Shown: positions 26,141 through 35,509, counted from the first letter of the stretch. The stretch is DNA of 64,000 nucleotides from JACPPO01 sp965262505 (GCA_965262505.1 CBDHFM010000030.1:5022001-5086000); one strand, 5' to 3'. Notes: generated by a model from the sequence alone, not told the origin. Translations and numbers: made by a program.

Positions 26141-26262
26141 CGGAGTTGGGCCTGATTATAGGAGGAATCGGCTTACTAGAAGCCGCCGGTTTCCGCTTGC
26201 GGCCGTCCCGCTTGTGTGTCAGATAGTGTGTGCAGTTTGGCGGGTGCTGTGAGGAGGCCCTG

Positions 26263-27162
26263 ATGACGCAACGACACTCCGTGACTCGGTGGCTCGCACT
26301 CGGATTGACCCTCTCGTTGGTGGGTCTGATCGGCCAGAGCACAACGAGTGCTCAGACGGTGGCTGAGATTCGGCAGAGCATCAGGGAGCAGGCGGAGCAG
26401 GGCGACGCCGAGGCGCAGTACAGAACCGGCGGAATGTACCGTAGTGGGTCGAGCGTGCCGCAGGACGTTACGCAAGCGGCGGCGTGGTACCGGCGATCGG
26501 CGGACCAGGGGCACGCCCGCGCTCAGTACAGCCTCGGGACTTTGTACCAATACGGGTCGGGGGTGCCGCGGGACGAGACGCAAGCGGTGGCGTGGTATCG
26601 CAAAGCAGCAGATCAGGGGCTCGTCATCGCGCAGGTAATCCTCGGCGGCATGTACCACAACGGACGAGGCGTCGCGCAGGACGACACCATGGCAGTGGAC
26701 TGGTATCGCAAAGCGGCGGATCAGGGTAGCGAGGACGCGCAGCGCAACCTCGAGGAAATACTCGAGGACTTCAGGCAGGCGGTAGTCCGGTATCGCGAAG
26801 CGGCGGATCAAGGGTCTGCCGTAGCGCAGTTCAACCTCGGCATCATGTACGGCAACGGGCGAGGCGTGCCGCAAGACGACGCGGAAGCCGTGACGTGGTA
26901 TCGCCGCGCGGCGGACCAGGGGCTCGCTGACGCGCAGAACGACCTCGGCGTCATGTACGCGAACGGCGAGGGCGTCGCACAGGACCTCACGCAAGCCGTG
27001 GCGTGGTATCAAGAGGCGGCGGACCAGGGGCTCGCCGCCGCGCAGTACGGCCTCGGCTTCATGTACGACTCCGGACGAGGCGTGCCGCAGGACTTCACGC
27101 AAGCGGTTGCGTGGTGGCGTAGAGCGGCGGACCAGGGGCTCGCAGAAGCGCAGTTCGGCCTC
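26263..27162 (+). pseudogene. Sel1-repeat protein, 3' truncated by IS3-like copy 2
   Basis: Signal peptide (LALGLTLSLVGLIGQSTTSAQ), then about eight Sel1 repeats (A.YRTGGMYRSGSSVPQDVTQAAAW and similar). One is shortened (SEDAQRNLEEILEDF). The frame reaches the left end of the IS at 27163 in the middle of a repeat (LAEAQFGL). The remainder of the gene is not found beyond the IS. Start ATG 26263 follows GAGGAGG. It is related to 20760-21722. Confidence 0.82.
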
Positions 27163-27202
27163 TGTACCGCCACGGATTTCTTGGACAGCCGGGTGAGTGT
27201 AT

Positions 27203-28093
27203 TCACGCGGCCGTGGTGAGCGCAACCGCGCGACGGACGACGGCGGGTGCGCGGAAGCCGAGTCGCTCGATCAACCACTGCTGGTTATAGGTCTCCTTGA
27301 AGGTGCGCAGCGCCTGCTGCAAGTCCTCGACATCCGTAAAGTGGCGCACCCACAGCAGCTGTTCCTTGAGGGTGCGGAAGAACCGTTCGATGCAGCCGTT
27401 CCCCTCGGGCTGGCGGACGAAGGCCGGTGATGACACGATGCCGAGGAACCGGAGCTCGGCGTGAAAGTCGTTGCTCATGTACTGACTGCCGTGGTCGTGG
27501 CGCATCGTGAGCCCGCTCGCGACGCCGGCGGCCATCGTCCCGAAGTGATCTCGGACGCCCTGGCGCACCGGCTCCAACGCCTCGAAGCGCGTGCCGGACT
27601 TCGCCGCGTGTAGTCCCACACATTCGGCCGTGCAGTGATCGATCGCCCCGACGATCGTGACGTGGCCGTCCGCCAGCGTCACGGTGGCCGTCGCATCGGT
27701 GCCCCACATCACGTTGGGACTGGCGGTGACGATGGTGCCGTCGTGGGGACGGGCGGCGACCGGCGTGGGCAGCCGCGCAGGGCCGAGCAAGTCGGCAGCG
27801 CGCATCACGACCAACGTCCGACGTTTCGACGTGCGCAGCCCCTGCACCCGCAAGCGCGCCCAGATCTTGCGGTGCCCTTCGCCGTGGAACGGACTCGCGG
27901 CGATCACGGCCCGGACCGCGGCCGTCAGCGCCGCATCCGACTGGGGCGGCTTGGGTCCGCGCTTGGCCACCGGCGTCGGCCGGGCGCGCCGGGTCCGTTG
28001 CGCGTAGACCGTCGAGCGCGGCACCTGCCACACGCGCGTGACGCGGGCGATGCCGTACGGCCGGTGGGTGGAGGGCGAAGTCGCGTGACGCAT
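27203..28093 (-). CDS. IS3-like transposase OrfB, copy 2
   Basis: Identical in protein sequence to the copy at 615-1505, with the complete rve core. It shares with copy 1 the TGC change that removes the OrfA stop, and differs from copy 3 at several residues (for example VTIVGAIDHC here, VTIFGAIDHC there). Confidence 0.88.
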   Translation of the reverse strand: MRHATSPSTHRPYGIARVTRVWQVPRSTVYAQRTRRARPTPVAKRGPKPPQSDAALTAAVRAVIAASPFHGEGHRKIWARLRVQGLRTSKRRTLVVMRAADLLGPARLPTPVAARPHDGTIVTASPNVMWGTDATATVTLADGHVTIVGAIDHCTAECVGLHAAKSGTRFEALEPVRQGVRDHFGTMAAGVASGLTMRHDHGSQYMSNDFHAELRFLGIVSSPAFVRQPEGNGCIERFFRTLKEQLLWVRHFTDVEDLQQALRTFKETYNQQWLIERLGFRAPAVVRRAVALTTAA

Positions 28094-28482
28094 CGCTTCG
28101 ACCTCCACCAGCCCAAAGGGCGGCCGGCCTCCAGGTGTCGAATCTTCTCGGCCAGCAACGCCTTGTCGGTGGCGAGATCCGCCACGACGCGCTTGAGCCG
28201 CCGCGTGTCCGCGCCCTCGACGGCGACCTCGCGATGCTTGAGGCGGGCCTCACCGCCGGCCACGAAGTCGTCACGCCACTGCGAGAGCTTCGCCGCCGTC
28301 ACGCCATGGCGACGACTGAGGCTCTCGAGTGATTCCCCCTTGAGGACCTCGATGACCACGGAGACTTTTCGTCGCGCGGACCACCGCCCCGTGCCGACGA
28401 GCGCCCACGAGGCTGAGGCCTCTGCGGTCGCCCTCCGGGCTCCCTCCGAGGCCTCAGCCTCGTGCTGTTTTCCCTTGGACAT
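27925..28482 (-). CDS. IS3-like transposase OrfA, copy 2 (palindrome version)
   Basis: Starts at ATG 28482 (MSKGKQHEAEASEG), one frame away from the start used in copy 1. The 61-bp palindrome adds about 20 residues between KGK and ALVGTG and shifts the upstream frame, so the MSYVQGK start now ends after four further codons. The HTH (SLSRRHGVTAAKLSQWRDDF) is unchanged. The stop is lost as in copy 1, and the frame runs into orfB. Confidence 0.75.
   Translation of the reverse strand: MSKGKQHEAEASEGARRATAEASASWALVGTGRWSARRKVSVVIEVLKGESLESLSRRHGVTAAKLSQWRDDFVAGGEARLKHREVAVEGADTRRLKRVVADLATDKALLAEKIRHLEAGRPLGWWRSKRCVTRLRPPPTGRTASPASRACGRCRARRSTRNGPGAPGRRRWPSADPSRPSRMRR
28404..28464. repeat. 61-bp palindromic insert in orfA
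   Basis: Perfect 17-bp arms CACGAGGCTGAGGCCTC (28406-28422) and GAGGCCTCAGCCTCGTG (28448-28464) surround a 25-bp core. The whole 61 bp is absent from copy 1 at the corresponding site and present in copy 3 (56144-56204). Confidence 0.9.
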
Positions 28483-28678
28483 AACTCATTCTCCTTCTCG
28501 CAGAAGGCTGTCCAAAGAAATCGTGGGGCGCGGGACGTTTCCGACACAGGCTGATCGGCTCCGCCCGCGTCTCGACAGCCGCCGGCTCCCAGTCGCTGGC
28601 CGTGCCGTGCGACGCGCTGCAGGCCGCAGCCACCCGGGACCTGTCATCCCCTTCGGGTTTCCCGCCAGTCCGCCAATG

Positions 28679-28737
28679 CCCCTCTATATGGAGGGGGACA
28701 GAATGCGGTCGTTTGCGTACCCTTCCATATTGAGGGG
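28679..28737. promoter_or_regulatory. Tandem dyads upstream of a LuxR-type gene
   Basis: Two related inverted repeats, CCCCTC-TATATG-GAGGGG (28679-28696) and CCCTTC-CATATT-GAGGGG (28720-28737), have centres 41 bp apart, close to four helical turns. The second ends 13 bp before the ATG. They look like operator sites for a dimeric regulator. Confidence 0.5.
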
Positions 28738-28750
28738 GGCACGCCCGGTC

Positions 28751-29155
28751 ATGAGCGAACACGACGCGTTCGATCGAGTCCTGGCCGCGGTGCACGCCGC
28801 CACGCTCGACGAGACCCGCTGGCCGGCCACCTCGGCCCTGATCGACGAGGCCTGCGGCCTGACCGGCAATGGCCTCATGGTCGGTGAAGGCCCGACGAAC
28901 GACGTCCGGGCGCTCTTCGTCGGGCTCTACTATCGGGGGCAGCGCCGCGACGACCTGGAGCGCGAGTACCTCACCACCTACCATCCCATCGACGAACGGG
29001 TGCCGCGCTTCCGGCACCTGCCGGCCCGGCGCCTGGTGCACATCACCGCCCTGTACACGGCCGAGGAGTTGAAGACCTCCCGGACCTACAACGAGATCCT
29101 GCGCCGGGCCGGGATGCAGGACGGCCTGAACGTCCAGCTCCCCGGGCTGGCCGGC
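28751..29155 (+). pseudogene. LuxR-family regulator, N-terminal fragment
   Basis: About 135 codons: MSEHDAFDRVLAAVHAATLD, WPATSALIDEACGLTGNGLM, REYLTTYHPIDERVPRFRHLP, LKTSRTYNEILRRAGMQDGL. This is the sensor-domain layout common in LuxR-type regulators that lack autoinducer synthases. The C-terminal HTH is missing because the rve-type IS begins at 29156. A GAF-containing remnant at 49885-50105 might belong to the same class of protein, but is not contiguous. Confidence 0.7.
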
Positions 29156-30357
29156 TGTGCGTCTCGAATTCCCAATTCTCTTGCTGCATCCAGGCTTGAG
29201 GCAACGTTGCGTGGCGCCTGACGTCGGGCCTACGCTGTCTCGCGCATGAAGGACCTCCTGCTCACCCTGCTTCACTTGGCCGTCATGACCGCGACGCTGT
29301 GTGGCCCCGGTGGCGTGCGAGCGGTGATCGCGGAGAATCTTCTGCTCAAGCAGCAGCTGATCGTCTTGCGCCGTCCTCGCCAGCGGGCGCCACGCCTGAC
29401 AGCGAGTGACCGGCTGCTGTTCGGCTTCGGGGCACTCTTCCTCAGCCCAGGACGAATCCGAAAGGTCGCCATCGGCGTACGCCCCTCGACGCTCCTGGCG
29501 TTGCATCAGGCGTTGGTGCGCCGCAAGTACCGCCGACTGTTCTCATCGAGCGAGTGCCCGAAGAAGCCCGGACCGAAGGGGCCGAGCGAAGCACTCATCC
29601 AGGCCATCGTCGAGCTCAAGTCACGTAATCCTCGGTTCGGCTGTCCACGGATTGCGCGCATCATCTCGCGAACGTTCGGGGCCAACATCGATAAGAACGT
29701 CGTGTGCCGCGTGCTGTCGAAACACTACCGCCCCACCCCGGGTGGAACCGGGCCCTCGTGGTTGTCGTTCATCGGACACACGACAGACAGTCTGTGGAGT
29801 GTGGACCTCTTTCGATGCGAGTCCATCGTGCTCCGGAGCTACTGGGTGCTCGTGGTCATGGATTAATTCACGCGTCGCCTCGTCGGCGTCGGCGTGCACC
29901 GCGGTCCGGTCAATGGCGCCGACCTCTGCCGCATGTTCAACGCCGCCATTCATGGTCGGGGCACCCCGCGACACCTCAGCACCGATCATGATCCGCTGTT
30001 CGAGGCGCACCGTTGGACGGCGAACCTGCGGATTCTGGAGATCGACGAAATCAAGACCGTGCCTCATGTGCCCCGGTCACACCCCTTCGTGGAGCGCCTG
30101 ATCGGCACGACGCGGCGAGAATTTCTCGACCATGTGCTGTTCTGGAATGCCCGTGATCTTGAACGGAAACTTGCCGACTTCCAGACCTACTACAACGAGG
30201 TGCGCAGCCACGCGTCGTTGAAGGGCCACACACCGTTGACCTTCGCCGGCGGCCACACGGTGGCCCGTGCCGAACTGAACAATGTCCGTTGGGTCTCCCA
30301 CTGCCGGGACTTGGTCCAGCTCCCAGTGGCGGCCTGACAACGAATTCGAGACGGACA
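29156..30357 (+). mobile_element. rve-type single-ORF IS, copy 2
   Basis: Same length and ends as 6444-7645. It truncates the LuxR-type gene on its left. No target duplication can be seen. Confidence 0.88.
29246..30337 (+). pseudogene. rve transposase with a nonsense codon
   Basis: Closely similar to the 363-aa transposase at 6534-7625, but CAA (Gln after VVMD) is changed to TAA at about 29864. This cuts the protein inside the catalytic core between the first and second Asp. Downstream the frame is preserved to the normal end, so the mutation is recent. Confidence 0.88.
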
Positions 30358-30558
30358 GGTGCCCAGCCCGCGAGCGGATCGTCGCCAAGGTCGAACAGCA
30401 CGCGGCGGATTCCGCATCGACGAGGTGGCGAATGGCGGACCGCGGCCCGTGGCCCGTGGCCAAAGACGGTCCCCGAGCTGTAAGCGCCTGCGCGACCGTT
30501 TGCGGCGCGCGCTGCGTGGCGGCTGGCCGACCCGTCCAGCGCGCGCCTATCAAAGGAT

Positions 30559-31566
30559 GTGAGTTCGGTGGACCTCGACCAGACGAAGCCCGTTGCCGTC
30601 ATTCTGGGGGCAGGATTCTCCGCTGTCGCCGGCGTGCCTCTTGCGAGTCAACTTTTGGACCACCGGCCAGAGGTGGACCGCGTGATTCGCGGAAAGCTCG
30701 TCGATCGAGTGGTCACTAGATGGGACGCTTGGCACTCCCGGACTAGGGGTGCAACGGAAGAGTATTTGGCCGAACTCGCCCGCACTAACCAGAGAGAGTG
30801 GCACGACGCAGCGTGGTTCGTCGGACTCACCGTCGCGCTTCGGATGGGCCAAGTAGAGGCGGTGGGTGCTAACCCCACGATCACCAGGCACAATCTGAAT
30901 CGAACCAGCGTGCCGATGCTCGAACGGTTTTGGACCACCCTTTTCCGTACGCGAACAGATGTTTCGGTGATCACAACGAATTTCGACGTTCTAGCGGAAC
31001 GCGGATTGCGCCATGTGCCACGCCCCGGGGTCCCGCGGCCGGGTTTCAACTATGGATTCGGTCCGGAGGACCTAGCGGGCGGTGGCTATCCCTCTTACTC
31101 TCATATTCAGAAGATCAGGGCCGCTGGCCATGTGCCCCTTCTGAAGCTCCATGGGTCAGTGTCGTGGTCTGTACGAGACGGCGAATTTGTGAAGTACCAT
31201 GATTGCCGGCCGGCGATTCGTGGTGACGCAGCCATCGTCGCACCAATCGTCGGGAAGACTGTCCCCGCGTATCTTCAACCAACATGGGCCGTTGCGAAGA
31301 CCCACCTCGGCAGAGCCAGAACGTGGATTGCGATCGGCTACAGCCTCCCTCACTACGATCAATTGGTCCGGTCGCTCCTCCTGGAGGCCATTGCGCCGAA
31401 CACGACTATTCACGTCTTTGATCCGGATCCTGCCGTCGCTCCTCGATTCCGTGAGTACCTGAAACTTGATGTTCGTTCGTACCCTGGCCTTCCCGATGGA
31501 ATCGATGAAATCGCCGGTGTGCTCAAACGTTCTTCGCATGAACGAGGACGCGCCGCCCGGGTCTGA
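30559..31566 (+). CDS. SIR2-like domain protein, candidate defence effector
   Basis: 335 aa with a SIR2-type Rossmann core: VAVILGAGFSAVAGVPLASQ (NAD-binding start), VSVITTNFDVLAERGL (equivalent of TQNID), PLLKLHGSVSW (the His of the catalytic HG pair) and WIAIGYSLPHYDQLVRS. There are no zinc cysteines. This is the SIR2-like class that acts as an NADase in several phage-defence systems, not the deacetylase class (compare 38324-39073). GTG 30559 has AAAGGA just upstream. An OLD-family nuclease gene follows in the same direction after 282 nt. Base composition is less GC-rich than the flanking IS. Confidence 0.85.
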   Translation: MSSVDLDQTKPVAVILGAGFSAVAGVPLASQLLDHRPEVDRVIRGKLVDRVVTRWDAWHSRTRGATEEYLAELARTNQREWHDAAWFVGLTVALRMGQVEAVGANPTITRHNLNRTSVPMLERFWTTLFRTRTDVSVITTNFDVLAERGLRHVPRPGVPRPGFNYGFGPEDLAGGGYPSYSHIQKIRAAGHVPLLKLHGSVSWSVRDGEFVKYHDCRPAIRGDAAIVAPIVGKTVPAYLQPTWAVAKTHLGRARTWIAIGYSLPHYDQLVRSLLLEAIAPNTTIHVFDPDPAVAPRFREYLKLDVRSYPGLPDGIDEIAGVLKRSSHERGRAARV

Positions 31567-31848
31567 CTGCCTCTTGGGCGGGCGCTCACCGGCCACCCTG
31601 ACATGGCGGGCCGTTGCGAGAGCGTGGCCGCTCGCCTTCGCGGAACGGAGCCGCTCACTCGGATCTGCGAGCTGATCGAGGAGGCTGGCGTGACGTTGCT
31701 GGCGTGAGCGAGACCCAGATACCACTTGAACTCGTCCAGGATGTCGGCTCAGAAGGAGATTCACGCAGAGATGCATCGCGCGGAAACGCTATGGTAGGAG
31801 AATCGCGTAGTCGCAGCAAGATAATGAAGTCTTAAGAAAGGGTTCGCT
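31567..31848 (+). other. Gap between SIR2-like and OLD genes
   Basis: 282 nt with no recognisable domain. A 34-codon frame from ATG 31600 (MAGRCESVAARLRGTEPLTR..) is unsupported. A possible ribosome site, AAGAAAGGG, precedes the OLD start at 31849. Confidence 0.4.
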
Positions 31849-32537
31849 ATGCAGTTGAAGTCTTTCCGTGTGCGGAAGTTCCGAAATATCGAAGACTCTG
31901 GTGAGGTCGAGTTGCTCGATGCGCTCACATGCGTGGTCGGAAAGAATCAGGCTGGGAAGAGTGCGCTCCTCCGGGCTCTGCATAAGTTCAACCCACATCG
32001 TCCCGCGCCGTACGACATGCGCCGCGAGTGGCCACGTGGCCAGCGCACGGATCGCAACGAAAAACAGGTCGTCTGCGAGGTGCACTTCGTACTGTCACCA
32101 GAAGAATTGGAAACACTTACCAAGATCGCAGGCCGGGAACTAAGTAGTGCTGAGGTCGTCGTCAACAAAGACTACGCGGGCAATTTCGAGATCCAGTTCC
32201 CTAAAGATCAGACATTCTTCCCAAACGCCTTGCACCCCAATTCGATCGATTCAATCTGCCAGAATCTACTTGGCCCGACCGAAGAGGTGGGCGACAACTT
32301 CCTGACGGTCGCAAAGCAGTGCGTCCAGGAGACCACGCAGTGCGCCCGGGAAGGCCGCTTCGAGAAACTGGCCAGTATTCGCGACCAGCACGTAGCGGCG
32401 CTGCGAGACCAGTTCACCGAAGGTAATCCAGAGCCGCAGTATTCGAACGAAGATCAGTTCATTGCTGACTACACGGCGAAACTGACTGAGATCGAGACCA
32501 CGCTCGAAGAGGAACTAACCCAATGTCAGAAGAAGGT

Positions 32538-33966
32538 GGGGATGTCCCACTGACTGTTGAAAATTGACGCGGCGGCTCCTCACTGCTCGTGATACACGAG
32601 TGGTGGGCAACCCGAGGCGACACGCCTCACAGCAAAGGAGCCGCCATGAAGAAGTCTCGCACAGTCCGTCCCGCCGCTGGTGTTGAATCTCCGCCCCCGC
32701 GTCGCCTGCCCCTCGTCGAGCTGCTGATCGATACCGAGGCGGAGCTGTTCGAGCTCGCGGTGCGGTCAGGGTTACAGGTCTTGGACGCCATGCTCGAAGA
32801 CGATCGGACCGCGATCTGTGGCCCGCGGTACGCGCACCAGGCCGACCGTACGGCGGCCCGGGCCGGGACGGTGGCCAGTGAGGTCGTCCTCGGCGGGCGC
32901 AAGGTGGCAATCCGGCGTCCCCGGGTCCGCCAGGAAGTACCGCTGCCGACTTTCCAGACGATGGCCCAGACCGATCCCCTGCGGCGCCGCACTGTCGAGC
33001 AGCTGTTGGTCGGTGTCAGCACCCGGAGCTATGCTCGGAGTCTGGAGCCGCTCCCGGCCGACGTCCCCAGTCGTAGCGTGAGTAAGAGCGCCGTCAGCCG
33101 CCGGTTTGTCGCCAAGACCGCCGCGCAACTGGCCGCGTGGCAGGCGACGCCCCTCGAGAACCTGGATCTGGTCGGCCTCGTCCTCGACGGTGTCCACATC
33201 GGCGAGCACTGTCTGGTCGTCGCCTTGGGGGTCGGCGCCGACGGCACGAAGCACGCCCTCGGGCTCTGGGAAGGCTCGACGGAGAACGCGACCGTCTGTC
33301 AGAGCCTGCTGGCCAACCTCCAGAGCCGTGGCCTGCGCACCGATCGGAGTGTGCTGGTGATGCTCGATGGGTCGAAGGCGCTGCGGGCGGCGGTGACTGC
33401 GGTGTTCGGCCGCGCCGCCGTGGTGCAGCGCTGCCAAGTCCACAAGACCCGCAACATCCTCGACCATTTACCGGCGCGCCAGCGGCCCTGGGTGCAGGCC
33501 ATCCTGCGGCGGGCCTATCAGCACGAGGACGTGAAGACCGCGATGCGGTTGCTACGGAACCTCGCCCGCCGCCTCGACCGGGAACATCCGTGCGCGGCGG
33601 CCAGTGTGCGGGAAGGGCTCGAAGAGACCGTGACCGTGCTCACGCTCGGCCTCGCTCCCCGTCTCCAGCGCTCGCTGGCCACCACCAACGCCGCCGAGAG
33701 CCTCATCAGCCGGACCCGCCACGTCAAACGCAACGTCAAGCGCTGGCGGGGCGGCCAGATGATGCTGCGCTGGGTCGCCGCGGGTGTGCTCGAAGCAGCC
33801 AAAGGGTTCCGGCGCCTGAAGGGACATGCGGATATGCCGCAGCTCGTCGCGGCCCTCCGCGCCCGAGATCACCGTCTCGGCCTCGGAGACTCCAGGGAGG
33901 CGCAGCACGTCGCTTAGAATGTCACCCGAGTCGCCGCCGAGTTTCAACAGCGGCCGGGACATCCCC
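32538..33966 (+). mobile_element. IS256-family element (1429 bp)
   Basis: Perfect outer ends GGGGATGTCCC / GGGACATCCCC continue into imperfect repeats (CTGTTGAAA on both sides). The 8-bp target duplication AAGAAGGT is at 32530-32537 and 33967-33974. It is a clean, probably recent insertion. Confidence 0.95.
32646..33917 (+). CDS. IS256 (mutator-type) transposase
   Basis: 423 aa. Mutator-family DDE residues can be placed at LVGLVLDGVHIGEH (Asp), VLVMLDGSKALRAAV (Asp) and SLATTNAAESLISRTRHV (Glu), with the C/H motif VVQRCQVHKTRNILDHLP between the second Asp and the Glu. ATG 32646 is preceded by AAAGGAG. The frame is intact and the element is likely active. Confidence 0.92.
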   Translation: MKKSRTVRPAAGVESPPPRRLPLVELLIDTEAELFELAVRSGLQVLDAMLEDDRTAICGPRYAHQADRTAARAGTVASEVVLGGRKVAIRRPRVRQEVPLPTFQTMAQTDPLRRRTVEQLLVGVSTRSYARSLEPLPADVPSRSVSKSAVSRRFVAKTAAQLAAWQATPLENLDLVGLVLDGVHIGEHCLVVALGVGADGTKHALGLWEGSTENATVCQSLLANLQSRGLRTDRSVLVMLDGSKALRAAVTAVFGRAAVVQRCQVHKTRNILDHLPARQRPWVQAILRRAYQHEDVKTAMRLLRNLARRLDREHPCAAASVREGLEETVTVLTLGLAPRLQRSLATTNAAESLISRTRHVKRNVKRWRGGQMMLRWVAAGVLEAAKGFRRLKGHADMPQLVAALRARDHRLGLGDSREAQHVA

Positions 33967-35509
33967 AAGAAGGTCCACGCCAGCATCATCTCCAAGCTTC
34001 CTACATTCATCTACATGGATGACTACAAGACATTTCGTGGTCGCGCTGACTTAGTGGGCCTCAAGGAGCGCCAGGACAACAAGAAGTTGCGCCTCTCCGA
34101 AGAGGACGAAACGTTTCTGATGATCCTCCAACTCGCCGGTCTTGACTTGGACGACTTAATCAAACAGGGCCAGTCAAAAGACCAGGACATCATCCACGAT
34201 CGCCAGATCGATCTTCAGGACGCCGGCACGACGCTGACGAAAGTCGTTGCCGATCGTTGGGGCCAAAACGAGTACCAGGTGCAGTTTCGGGTCGACGGCC
34301 AAGTGTTCTTTACGGAGATCGAAGAGACAAACAAGAGCATCGGAATGATCCCACTCGAGGAACAATCGAAGGGATTCCAGTGGTTCTTCTCATTCGATCT
34401 GCACTTCATGCACGACAGCGAAGGAACCTTTGAGGACTGCGTCCTTCTCCTTGATGAACCTGGTCTCCACCTGCACCCTGGTGGGCAAGCGGATCTTCTC
34501 GAACGCTTAGACGCATACGCCCAGAAGAACACGCTGATTTATACGACGCACCTGCCGTTCCTCATCGATCTGCGCGAACCGGAGCGGATCAAGGTTATAA
34601 ACCAGACTGAGTCAGGTGCGGTAGTCTCGGATGACCTTGGAGGAACTCAGGCCGACGAGCGGCTGACGCTTCAGGCTGCGCTCGGGATGAGAGCGAAGCA
34701 GAGCTACCTCGTTTCCGAGCACAATCTCCTCGTCGAGGGTGTCCACGACTACTGGATCGTAGCAGCGCTCTCGAACATCTTCGAGCGCGAGGGTCGCGCC
34801 TGCCTACCGGCAGACGTCTTGATCACGGCAGCTGGTGGGGCGCCGGAAATCGTCCCTACTGCTACGTTCATGATCGGCCAAGACCTCAACATTGTTGCGC
34901 TGTTTGACTCGGATTCAGCAGGGAAGGAAGCCGAGGAGAAGCTCCAAAAGAAGTGGATCACTCGTTATAAGGATGCACGGGCGGTGACGTTACTGCTCGA
35001 CGACGCCCTTGGGATGTCTGGCAAGGAAGCGACGATCGAAGACCTCTTCGAGGACGCCTACTACATAGAGAAGGTGTGTGAGTCACATGAGTTGAAGTTG
35101 AAGAGCAGGGGTTTCGCTACCGACGCGATCGCGCTAAGCGGATCAGGCCCTATCCTGCCACGGTTGCGCCAATGCTTCGACGAGATCAAGGTGGACTTCA
35201 ACAAGGGATCGGTGGGCAAGCTAATCCGGCGGGACCTGATTCGGTGTCAGAGTGTCGACAAGCTTCCGCCTGGAGTAGCGAAGAAGGGTGAGGCCTTGCT
35301 GACCGCGGTACGCGCCGCGTTTGATACCTCGGGCGAGCAGCCGGGTAGTCTCCCCCATCAAGTAGACGTCGGATAACTAGAGTGTTCCGGCCTGTGACGT
35401 TGGTCCCGTTACAAGACAGGTTGCAACTGGAGCGGCGCGAGTCGCCAGGTCCGCCGCCAGAGGAATTACAGGCACGTCCTGCGCGGCGGTTCGGCTCTAT
35501 TGTGCCGCT

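Larger units (their letters stand above)
27163..28535 (-). mobile_element. IS3-like element, copy 2 (1373 bp)
   Basis: Same termini as copy 1 and 61 bp longer because of the palindrome at 28404-28464. Flanks are unrelated (GCGGCCTC on the left, CGTTTCCGAC on the right), so there is no target duplication. The element probably arose here by recombination between copies or with loss of one flank. Confidence 0.92.
31849..35376 (+). pseudogene. OLD-family ATPase/TOPRIM nuclease, split by IS256
   Basis: Removing 32538-33966 and one target repeat gives one 696-aa frame (..QCQKKVHASIISKLP..). The N-terminal part has FRVRKFRNIEDSGEVELLDA and Walker A VVGKNQAGKSALLRAL. After the IS come the ABC signature region LEEQSKGFQWFFSF, Walker B VLLLDEPGLHLHPGGQ and H-loop TTHLPF. 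The C-terminal TOPRIM domain has NLLVEGVHDYW (Glu) and IVALFDSDSAGKEAEE (DxD). This is the OLD overcoming-lysogenization-defect architecture, as in GajA of Gabija. It lies downstream of a SIR2-like gene. With the IS in place the first part ends at 32553 without the nuclease, so the system is probably inactive in this cell. Confidence 0.85.

Noticed and set aside
28406..28464. Transcription terminator inside orfA
   Set aside because: The hairpin has a 25-bp loop and no T-tract, lies within coding sequence, and its insert is translated in frame.
31849..35376. Gabija system (GajA plus the UvrD-type gene at 51347)
   Set aside because: The UvrD-type gene is 16 kb away, carries a nuclease domain unlike GajB, and the OLD gene's actual neighbour is a SIR2-like gene.
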